A stretch of 64,000 nucleotides of DNA from Cheiracanthium punctorium (taxonomy: Eukaryota > Arthropoda > Arachnida > Araneae > Cheiracanthiidae). The DNA is taken from the NCBI GenBank assembly GCA_038373885.1, contig JAWZYV010012260.1, positions 124,001-188,000 on the forward strand, read 5' to 3'. Under the pieces are notes generated by a model, which had not been told where the DNA came from, ran no database searches, and saw only the letters and a list, made by a program, of their open reading frames with translations. Shown one piece after another: positions 25,539 to 37,500 of the stretch (position 1 is its first letter; the number at the start of each line of letters is the position of its first letter). A program made the translations under genes and the position numbers.

Positions 25539-28500
25539 TTTTTTTTCTTTTTTTTTTTTTTTTTTTTTTAATTTTGGCTCATTAAATAGTCGTCAAATTT
25601 GTTAACTTTTGGCAATATATCGTCCAATTTAAAGATGAATGATATTTTTGCAATTATTTGATAAAAATTGTTCTGTTAATGAAACGCGATCTCATGAAGT
25701 AATTTACTTGACACAAACTGCAAGTTTTGATAACTTCATGCATGGAATATAACGTCTAGCCTAAATTAAGGATAAAAGAACCAGACATTATGAGAAAATG
25801 CCTCAGTCCCAAGCAATGTAAAATCCTAGATATTGGTGCAAGACTCTAGTCGAGACAAAACGTCTCGAGCAAAATATCTAGCGAAACTATTTCGTCTCCT
25901 CGCAAATACTTACGTTATGATTTACTTTTCCCCCTTAGATTAACACTGGTGTATAGTTGAGGAAGTACGTCGTCCCCCTGCATTTTCTTTTTTAGTTTAT
26001 TAGTTCCCTCACATTTTGAATTCAAAGAGGATGTCTGCACTTTATTTTGATTTTTTTCCCTCAACATTACAATTTTTCATTATGCTTGTAAGCAAAGTCT
26101 TCTATTCTGTATAGAGAGGTAAGACAGATAAAAAGAGGTTCTCTTTATCCGTCTTGCATACCATAATCGCCTTTCATATTACAAAAAAAAATCTTGAGAC
26201 ATTAGAATAATAGAAAAATAATTTTTAAAAAAACATTAATTTAACCATATATACCTCTTGAAATTAAGGCTAGCACAATAAGTATCGGAAAAATGATGTC
26301 TTCACGGTACAAAATTAGGCAAAATGGATGTGACAGAGAAAATATTGTTTATTTCAACATACGACTATTTTGGTAAAATATTCAAACATTAGCACCAAAG
26401 GTGTTATTTTTTAATAGAACTACTTATTGATAAACTCAAGAAAGTAAAACTTTTATATGAAAAGCTGATACGGCCATTATTTCAAACGGAATTGCATATT
26501 TATTTAAAGAATATAACCATGATATGATATCTAGTATGTGTAAAGAAAAAAAATTCTGAAACGAAACTGGTTTAATTCATGAATGAGTTTAAATGTGGAT
26601 AACGACAAAATGCTACGTTAAAACACAAAAAAAGTTATCTATTTCATTTTATTAAGTTGAAATCAATTGCTTACAGTATTAACGATATTCTTTTATAGGA
26701 GATGCATCATTCCAGATATAAAGTCAAACCTCATCATAGACTAGAAAGCGGACGTGCTTATTTGAACCCTGGTCACACTCATTTCTTGTTAGTCGATGAT
26801 GGCACAAAAAGGATCTGCAAAGGAACAGAAGAATTCAGAGTAGAACTTATGCACAAAATTTCATCCACAAAAGAAGAGGAAGGTAACTACGCAAACAATG
26901 CATTTTTATTTAGAACAATTGAAAGTTCAATTCAATTCAATTCCATGCATATTACCGTAATTATAAATGCTCATATTAAAGCAGTATTGAGAAATAATTT
27001 AACTTTTAATGGTATAGCAATATATTGCTATGCGACAAAGTTCTCTAAGTGAAATTAGAGTATATATACAGTCTCATAATTTAACAATAGGTTATTCGCA
27101 TATTTCATTCAATTTTTTTAAAACTTCATTTTGCTATTTAGTTCTAGACATCACACACTGAATGGTACATATGTTGAGGATAACAGCAGTAAAGTTCGAA
27201 AAGTCATATTTTGTTTTGAATAGATTTTCTGTACCGTTAATTAGGGGAATTAAAACTTCGATGCATATAACTAGTTTAAATTCATACAAAACATGTGATT
27301 ATTCTTTTAAAAATATAATGTCCATTACACTATTATTTTCTGAATCCTAAATGCCCCAACCGCTTTTATTTTTTCAGACATGAATTAAAACAGACTTAAA
27401 TGAATAAACTGCATTTTGAGCCGCAGAATAAAAGTTAGTGGCAATTTTAAAACTAATTATTAGAATATTAAAAAAATATCTTAAAGTGAAAACAAAAAGC
27501 TTTGTCTTTTATAGATCTGATTATAAATACGATCGTCATTATTCCTATTTTTATTTTACATTATACGAGATGGATCGTTTTACATTTCAAGTACTTGAAA
27601 AGCTAGAAATACACAGTGAACACTTTGAATTGATACAGATGTAACGTATTTAAGGGCCCGAGTGAAAAGAAATTAATGTAAAAGATCCCATTTTACTTCC
27701 ATTAAATGGAAGTATATGACAATCTTCTAACTAACCGACCCCACCGGCAAACTGACCGAAGTCTCCCCCCCCCCCCTGACAAACATGTTACAATGTTAGC
27801 AAATATGCTAACAACCTTTAAATGCTATTTTTTACAGAAAAAATGTTTCGAAATATAATTTTGAAGTCATTAAAACATTAACTGTACTTTTAATTAATAA
27901 TTGTAGTAGTTTGAGCCCACATTTGCTGGCATTAATGAATGAAAAATATTAAAATATTTTTAAAAAGCAACATGTTTATACTCTTTTGTTCTACTTGCAA
28001 CATGTTCTACTATCAAGATTACTACTACACTCCTCAAAAGTGAAATTACAATACCAAGAAATAATGCACGTAGCGTCAGGCAAATTTCAGGAGCGATAGT
28101 GGTGTAATAAAGAGGAGGTTATGCGCTGATTCCGGCCTAAAGGATTTGAATAAATGTATCGGGAGATATATTTTCATAACTTTCAGTCTAATTTTGTGTA
28201 AACTCTTCCTTTTTAACACTTTTCAACAAGCAAGGCTGAAAAGTGTTTATGATTTCAGTTTTCCTGTCTGTTCATCTGTCTGTCCGTCCGTGCTCTACAT
28301 TAAATATGCATCATTTACTACTAAATTTATATATTTGATTCCTATGTACTGTACCATATATCCCATTGAAAACGGTGTTTGTAGCATTTACAATTGTTTG
28401 CAGCACCAAAAAGAATTTTAATACATTGCGTGCTACATTGCTCTATATGTGCAGTCACTATTTAATGAGTATTCTAGAGATATTCCATTATTCAAAAGAA

Positions 28501-31500
28501 ACAAAACTAGTTTATTTTGTTAAGGATTACAAGATAAAGCTCTCCGTCGAAAATAGTGTCTGTAGCAGGAGCACTCAAAATAAAGCTCTCCGTCGAAAAT
28601 AGTGTCTGTAGCAGGAGCACTCAAAATAATTTCAGTAGATTAGGGTCTATGTGTCAGCTTAGAGCCATTCATCTACTTAAAGGACAATGCAATAAGCATA
28701 CGTTTATACTAGTTTAGTCTTCAGTTTAAAAAAAAAATGAAAGTAAGTTTTAAAGTTCTATTACAGGGTCTCGAAAAATTAAATTAATAGTGACCTACAG
28801 CTTTTTTAAAGATTATCTCTAAAATTTCGCTGCAGTGTGTAGGTCCTGGGTTCTGGCGTACTACACGACTGTCTGGAGGTTTAAGGGGTTTCTCCGGTTA
28901 TGTACAGGAGTTGAACAAAATAATGTAAGCACCTGTGAAAAGAGAGGGTTTTTTTATTAACAGACCGTTGGCCCTCCTTTTGCATGCATTACAGCTTGTA
29001 TCCGACGTGGAATTGTCAAATATAAGTCACGTACGCCATTCACAGGGATACGTTCCCACTCAAATTGCAAGAAAATAGCTAATTCAGAAAGTGCCCTTGA
29101 AGATGGGAATCGAATGCGCAGCTTGTTTTCAAAATACCCCACAAAGGTTCAATGATATTGAAATCAGGAGACTGAGGGGGCTACATGAGGTGCTCTAATT
29201 CATCGTCGTGTTCATAAAACCTGTCTCGGGCAATTCCACAGGTGTGAATGGGGGCATTATCATCTTGAAAGACTGGTCGTTTATCAGGAAAAACAGTTTG
29301 CGCCATTGGGTGAAGAGGGTCGGCCAGAATACTGACATAATCCTCTCCTGTAACATGGCCATTCAAAACAAGTGGGCCAAGACCACGGGGTGATATCGCA
29401 CCCCAGATCATCAGTGAACCGCCGCCATGCTTAACCGTAATCCAAAGACAGTCAACGTGATAGGATTCTTGCGGCGATCTCCAAACGTAAGCACGTCAAT
29501 TTGTCAAGAATAATGTGAAAGACGATTCCTCTCTGACCATATTACATTCTCCCATTTCAATTGGACGCAAGAGTGTCCAATTTTTATGCTCACGACACCA
29601 TATTCGTCGCTTCTAGGCATTGCGGCTATTTCAAAACCATTGTGTAATCAATGTTTTTGAAATAGCCGATCTACAAGGAATATTTGCCATATGCAATTCA
29701 CGCCGGATAGCTTTTGATGAAATAGCTTCCTCTAGATGTGTGTTCATCTCAGATGTTATCTGGAATGTCTTGTGTGTGTGTGTGTGTGTGTGTGTGTTTT
29801 GCCATAGTCCACTTCAAAACCCCTCTGTCATTCAGCTTCGTCTTTCGACCACTGTTGTGCTTTTTAGGTGAAGTTTTTCCGTGTTTCAAATATGCTGACA
29901 TTACAGTTGACCCCAGAGCTAAAGGGTTCCGTTATCGTTACTGAAGCTGCAGCAAGACTGGCCCCAACAATCATGCCTCTTTCCAAATCAGAGAGGTCAG
30001 ACATAATGCAATTTTAACACAGAAATATATTTCGCATCCAACTACTATCACTGCTAGTAGCAGACTAATGTGTGTACTATCTCATCCGCTAGGTGGCACC
30101 TTTCGCCGCTAGAGAGCAGGAGTATACGAGAAGTTTCTTTCGAGTGCTATTTTTTCGCAAGTGTTCATATTATTTTGTCTAATACCTGTAATGTAAATAC
30201 GTGAACCACTATAGAAACCACTATAAAGGTCTTTTGCCCAAAGCATCCCCCCTTAGACCGATATCCCTCGTGTAGCTTTACCTTAACCACTAAGCTGAAA
30301 TTTCACCAGATTTAAGCACAATGCATCGTCAAATCTGATGCAAAAATATTGTTGTGTTGGAAAGTGTTTTATAATCAATGCGTCTGGCATTATTTATCTT
30401 TCTTGTCAATTTGTATCTGAATTCCTAACAGCCGTATTCACCAAGCCCTTGACACGTGGATTAAACCAAACTCGCGTCTTAAAGTCATCGGTAAGATATC
30501 GTACCGATGACTATAACACGCGTTTCAGGATTAATCCGCGTGTCAAATGTCTGGTGAATACGGCCAAGAGAAATCGACTTGTCACTAATCCGAACTATCC
30601 TTCGTCTCAGTTAGTTCAAATCAGCGGTGTTTTATATTATTACAAAAGGAAATTCTATATTTTATAGTTCCACTGTTTCCACTTCACTGTTCACATTTTA
30701 TTACTACAGGCTTGGCAATTCCTGCAATTTTATTGGTTCTTGGAGGTGATTTGGATTCTGTGGATGAAATACTACTTTGTTTGCAAAAAGAAATCCCTGT
30801 ACTATTATGTTGTGGTACTGGAGATGTCGCTGATATCATAGCAGCAGCTATATCGTGCTGCAATACATCGGGTTCAAGGTAAGCATAAACCAACATGTTA
30901 GGGGACTCAGTTACCTTTGTTCTGGTTCTAATGAAACAATTTTTTGAACAGATGTGAGAGAATGATGGTTGACGAAGATAAAGATTTAATACGAAATATG
31001 CTAAATGCATATTACCGAAAGCATACGAAGAATGGAGCTGCTTCCATAGATGCGAAAGTTAGAGATATTTACAAATGCTGCAAAAAGAAACATTTGGTAA
31101 TTTTTTTTCTCATAATTTACCTTATTATCAAATTAGGTTTTACAAATGTACACAGAGTGTGATACAGATCACATATTTATACGAATCAAATTTTTCTCTC
31201 CCCCTCCTTCAGCCAAACAATTTCATTTAACTCTTTCTATGATTCTTTCCACAGGCTCTTTTTTTTTAATCGGTTTGGTTTTTTTTATTCCCTCCGTCAT
31301 TTTCCTCAGTAATAAAATAAATCTACTTTTTTTCATTAACTTTTAAATTTAATAGCAATTCAAATTCCAACAGTTCTTGCTTACTTCGTTCAGTAATAGT
31401 TTTATATATCCCTTTTTGAATTATGAATTTTTATACATCTACAATATATTTCAGTAACGCTCTATCCAATAAAACCATTCCGTAAGATCCTTTAAATGTG

Positions 31501-34500
31501 TAAATGCATACACATGCAAACTATACATACATACATATATACAGGTATAGAAGAGAATGCTAGGAACACTTAAGACAGAATGCATAATATCAATAGTAGG
31601 AAGTTGGGCCACCAGTGGCCCGAATTACAGCTTGTATCCGTCGTGCGATTGACAAATAAAGGCCGTACACAGAGTTTAAAGCAATTCGTTGCCATTCCTC
31701 TTGCAGAGCACTCTCGAGTTCAAGTAGTGTCATAACGGAAAAAACTGGGCATGGACTTATTGATGTTGAAATTAGGAGACATGGGGGCACGACGTGAGAT
31801 GTACCATTTCATAATTATGCTCCTCTAACCATCTTTGAACACGGCGAGCCGTGCGAACTGGGACGTTTTCACCTTGGAATAGAGGATGTTTTCCGGGAAC
31901 TAGAGTCTGAAGCATAAGGTATAAGTGATCAGCGAATATTCTGCGATAATGCTTGTTTCACACACTGGGTGAGTGTGGAGGAGCACCATCCTGCATAAAC
32001 ATTGTGATAGTATCAGATCGCCTTGCCTGGAGAGCCGGAATAACGGATCGCTGTAATAATGAAACGTATCGTTGACCGATGACAGTGCATGACACAGGCC
32101 CTGCGGCGCTGTGCTCTTCGAAAAAAAAACCGGCCCACAATGAAGGCTGTAACAAAAACACAGTAAGAGATCTCCGGTTAAGCCGGACACCGTCCGGGGC
32201 GGAGAGGCTAAAAATTATCAATAATTCTTTGAATTAATTAAAAGAGGTCACTTACCTCTTTCTTTCGAATTGCGGTGGGAGGAGTGCTCTGGGTCGTCCT
32301 GTAAGAATGGGCGAAGGAAAGCCGGGTCGCCATTTGTCTTGGCTAACTAAAATTTTATTTACACGACTTATGTACACTGTTTAAAAATATATACAAAACA
32401 TTTTTTCTTGAAAATAATTTTGAGGCACCGACTTTCTAAAAATGCAGTTTGCGGGCTCAACATAGACCTCTCGGTCCGAACTCTGGATGCTCTCTGAAGA
32501 GTTTTCCCCAGCCCCAAAGGATGGGGGCGAAAAGGGACAATCATAGTACCCCTAACTCCATCTGGTGGAGGCATGACCTTGGTTTTCATAACATCCTCCC
32601 ACCTTGGAATTAGGGGCACCGAATTCCAATAACATATCTAAAAAGAAATACAGATATAAAAGTTAGAAAAAGCAATGACAAAATTCCTTGTGCAATTCAC
32701 ACACAAAATATTATACACACTATAAGCTTTTTTTTTTTTTTTCTTAAAAGGTCCTAGAGTACTTAAAGTTCTAAACAATTGTAAAAAGTTCAAAATAAAG
32801 TGTCTATGTTTTGGCAAAATTCTTTGTTCACAGTCACAATCTTTCTGGGATTTTCAGTAATCTGCCACGGCGTGATCGGTTTTCAAACACAGTTTTCACT
32901 ACCGGGTCCTTAGTCCTCGATATTTCCGATGGGAATAGTTTCTGTATGGGTCTTATTAAAGATCCCGACTTCGTTTTCACTTTCACGACTCTTGCAATGC
33001 CGTCACGGCTTGGTAGAACACTTTCTATAATACCCATGGGCCAAAGTAGACGTTTTTTGTTGTCCATGCCGACTAGGACAACATCGCCAACTTGTAAATT
33101 TTGTTGGATTTGAGATGGTCGTTGCACTAGCTGGCCTAAATATTCCTTCCGGAATCGACTTCGTAATGCTTGACGTAGATTTTGGCAATACCTGAATCGA
33201 ATATTCAGACTTTGTTTGTCAAGGTTATCAAATTCAGGTACACCGATCTCACGCACCTCTTGCAGGAACATAGATGGAGAGATTGGTACGAAGGATTCCG
33301 GATCCTCAGCCAAATAGGTTAGAGGTCTACTGTTGACGGTCGCCTCTACATGGCACAAAACAGTGTAGAGCTCTTCCTGGTTTAAAGTGGTGCGACTAAG
33401 ACTCGGACAAGGAGCTCCTTCACACATCTGACGAGCCGCTCCCACCATCCGCCCCACCACGCTACGGTAGGGGGGGTGAATTTCCAATTGATGGGAGAGA
33501 GCTGGCTTTCAGCTGCAATTTTGCTCCAATCGACGGATTTCAAGGAGTTTTCTGTGCCCGTAAAATTGGTGGCATTGTCGGTGTATACTGTAGAGGGTCT
33601 CCATCTTCTCGCAATGAATCGTCTAAAACTCTGTACAAAGGCTTCCGTACTAAGACTGGAGACGAGTTCTAGATGGATAGTTCGATAGACTGCACACGTG
33701 AAGAGGACGTTCCATACCTTTGCTCGTGACTTCAGGTAAAGGGGGCCGCACAAATCGATGCCTATAATTTCGAATACACAGGCATCTCTCACCCGATCTA
33801 GTGGGAGATGTATGGGAGGCGCCGCTGTGGCTTTGGTTTTGTATCTTTTGCACGTCGCACATTTGGATACGACGTTTCTTACGGCACGACGGGATGAAAT
33901 CAACCAATATTTTTCACGCAGTTTTGCAGCTAAAATTTTCACACCAGCATGATTGTAATTGTGATGATATTCCCATATCAGACTCTCCACGACAGGGTGG
34001 CTCTTTGGAAGTAACACGGGATACAGAAAGGCAAATTCGTTTTCTCTATCAATTATCTTCGTTTTGACTCTGAGAAGTCCCGATTGGTCTTTGACAGTCA
34101 CCAAATTGTTGATGGATTTAACGGACTGGAATGTCTCTTTTTGTATCATCAACCAGAGACAGGCTTCTGCATCTTGCTTCTCAGAAGCAACCAATATCAT
34201 GTCAGGGGGAACTCTTTTTCCCTGGGCCTTTCGAATAAATCTTCTGACCCAGCACAGAACACGCACAATCCGAGAGAATTTTGATATATTTTGAAACAAC
34301 GCAATTTTTTGCTCTTTTACACTTAAATTTGAAATCTGCGTTTTCTTTCGTTCTGAATTTATTTTAGTCTCATCTGGATGCACATCTGGACTAGGCCAAT
34401 TTTCTTCACTCAATTTTAACCACTCAGGGCCATCCCACCACCTACTTTCTATTAATTGCTTGGCATTACAACCCCTAAAGGGCAAATCTGCGGGATTTAA

Positions 34501-37500
34501 TTTACCGGGGACTAGTCTCCAACTATCTGGGTCAGTTAATTTTGAAATTTCTCTTACCCTATTCCCGACGAATGTCCCCCACTGATCATTACGTTTAATC
34601 CACGCTAAGCATGTGGTGGAATCGGTCCAATAATATGTGGCAACAGAAGAAATATTCATTGAATCCCTTATAAATGCGCTAAACCTAGCCCCAATGACAC
34701 ATGCCAGTAATTCCAGCCTAGGAATGGTCATTTTCTTTAAGAGTGCTAATCTACATCGGGATCCTAACAATCGAACGGTAACTTCCGGGGCAGCACATCT
34801 CAAAAATATCACTGTCGCATACGTGCTCTGGCTTGCGTCACAAAATACGTGCATCGACCAGTTTTTTCTGTTGCCAAATCCTACTCGTCTCGGAATTTTT
34901 ATTTTTCTTAACTCTTCTAACTCCCTGAACCAAATTTCAAAGTTTCCCCTTATGTTATCTGGCAAGGGGGTATCCCAGTCTGTCTTCATGATCCAAGCTT
35001 GTTGTATGAGCAGTTTAGCTCTTAGTAAAAAGGGAGACAAAAATCCCAAAGGGTCAAAAATACTCTGGGTAATCGACAAAATTTCACGATTTGATAAATT
35101 TCTTATTTTAAAGTCGGATTTGACTGTTATCAATAAAGTATCGTCTATCCTATCCCATTTGAGGCCTAGTATATTGACTGGGTCTACCGTGCTGTTTGGA
35201 ATTTCATTTTTCTCACCGAAATCTTTTATTTCCTCAAAAGGACCGAACTCCCAGGATCTCAACTCTAATTTAGCCTCGACTAGTAGCTCTGTCGAATTCA
35301 AAATAAAATGTTTTAGTTCTTCCACAGTATCAACTGAAGTGACACAATTATCGATATAAAATGAACTTAAAAGTTTATTAGCTGTGTCCTTACATTTCCC
35401 TTCTGCATTCGACAGATGACACTTTATTACCGCTCCAAGTAAAAATGGGCTGCTTGTTAAGCCAAACACTACACGATTATGCCTAAATTCTTGAATTTTA
35501 CTATCGCAGTCCCACCACAAAAAACGCAAAAAATCTCGATCATTTTTTTCCAGTTCAATTTGTAAAAAGGCGTGACGTATATCTGATACAACTCCGATAG
35601 CCTTTTCTCTAAATCTTAAAAAAATCGCTGGGATTTGTTCGATGAGATTGGGTCCTTTCACTAAGCAATCATTAAGGGACGGGTTTCTATCCGATTTACA
35701 TGAAGCATCGAATACCGGTCTAATCTTAGTAGTCAGACTGTCAGGTTTTACTACAGGATGATGAGGTAAGTAGTGGACAAATTTTGAATTGACCTCCTTT
35801 CCCGAAACTTTCTCAATTATCCCTTCTTGTTCCCATTCAAAAAATACTTTATGATATTCCTCATACATATTACTGGATTTGAGTTTTCGCGTTAGACTAA
35901 ATAATCTTTTCTCCGCGATATGCCTATTAGAAAGGAATTTCCTTTCGTTTCTCCAACCACGGTAACCCCACACAGTATCGCCCATCATTACTTCTACTCA
36001 ACGAATTTTCAAACTGTTCCACAGCTAGTTCTTCCTCTGCAGCTTTTGAAAATCGTTCTTTACACCTGACATTCCGATTGTCTCTAGATTCCACAGATCA
36101 GAAATTTCTAAATTCCTAACGCAAAGATTTGTTACTAGCGTGCTCTCATTCGTTAAGTTCGGTTCTTTACTACCGATTTCTCCGCACACGGTCCATCCTA
36201 ATTTTGTGTCAATAGCTGTCAGACCCCCTGGCAATTGTTTAACATATCCTGTAAGTAATTTTCCATATAGGTCAGCACCCAAAAGCATCTCAACTTCAGA
36301 ACTCTCAGATCCCACGTCGGTCAACCAAATTTTATTTCGTTTAAATTCTTTAATCAGGTTCTCATTTAATCTTAACCTAGGAACACTCCCACATATTATT
36401 TCCTGACTTAGAAATTCAAATTCGAACTTTTCTTTCAAATATTTACTAGTTGAACCAAGTTTCAATAAGTATTTATCGTGAGGTTCGGAGTCAGTTTTTG
36501 AACCGCCAAACAGGGCGTGAGAGATATTCTCTGAGCCAATGGGATCTAACCCTAATTCCTGCGCAGTGGATTTTTTTACATATGAGCGTTGAGAGCCACA
36601 ATCAAGGAGCGCCCGTACTCTTTTAGATCCTTTTCCAAATATCTCTACGTTTAACGTCATAAGTATTATTGAGTTATCGCACTCCCTCTGAATTACACTG
36701 CTCTGCGCTATTTCCGATCTTTCCGTTTCGCTTTTATTGGCCGGTTCCTTACGGGTGCTTATGTCGGGACACAGTACAATGGGATGCACTTTCGAACATA
36801 CCTGACATCGTACAAATCTACGGCAGGAATTCGCGAAATGACCAGGCTTCAAACATTTTATACAGCACTTTTTATCTTTTAATTTCTTTACTCTTTCATT
36901 CGTCGTCATGGACATAGCTGTACAGCAATCTCTGCTTTCGTGTGAACCCATATTACAAAATACACAGCTATTAGCTTTCGCTGACACCTGCAATCCCAAC
37001 GCGGTCGGTACAGCTGGCCTTTTACTTTTCTGTTTATCTTTTGGAGTATCCCTCGTACGGTCAAAGCCCTCTTTCGCCAACGATAACCTTTCCTCGTTTA
37101 GAACTTCGCTATGCAAGAAAGACATGAGAGAATACAATCACAATCTAGAACGCTGCTTAGGGGGGACTAGATCATTTTCTACTACAGAGTTTTCTCCAGC
37201 AAGGGGGGAAGCGTGAGGGTAATTCGATACGCTGTGGGTAGAAGAGAGAGAATGTCTCTGCCAAGCTCGTAAAATATCTTCTGATACGCAGCTTTCGACC
37301 AGAGGAAATAACCAGGCAGCGTTCGCTTCTGAATCCACCCCCATTGACTCTAATGCTCTTAAATGAGCTTCAATTTTGTCAACAAGTTTGCCTAAAGACA
37401 ATTTTTCTCTGCTATTTCCTACATTACTAATTATTAGCTTAAGTAATTCTCTAACATAAACCTCCGTTAAGAGCTCTTTTCTCCCAAAACGCTGTTCTAA

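Larger units (their letters stand above)
23989..28904. repeat. TRPM introns 4-6 with simple repeats
   Basis: Besides exons 5 and 6: a (TA)n run at 25504-25537 followed by a T-rich tract to about 25576, and a C-run near 27767. At 28535-28580 and 28581-28626 there is an exact 46-base tandem duplication containing TCTCCGTCGAAAATAGTGTC. No other gene or element could be bounded. Confidence 0.6.

Noticed and set aside
34637..35359. A 240-codon ORF on the + strand
   Set aside because: It is the antisense shadow of the BEL reverse transcriptase frame, with no domain of its own.
37137..37138. Start codon at the TTG immediately after the gag TGA
   Set aside because: The protein continues in the same frame across the stop; the TTG is an internal Leu codon rather than an initiation site.
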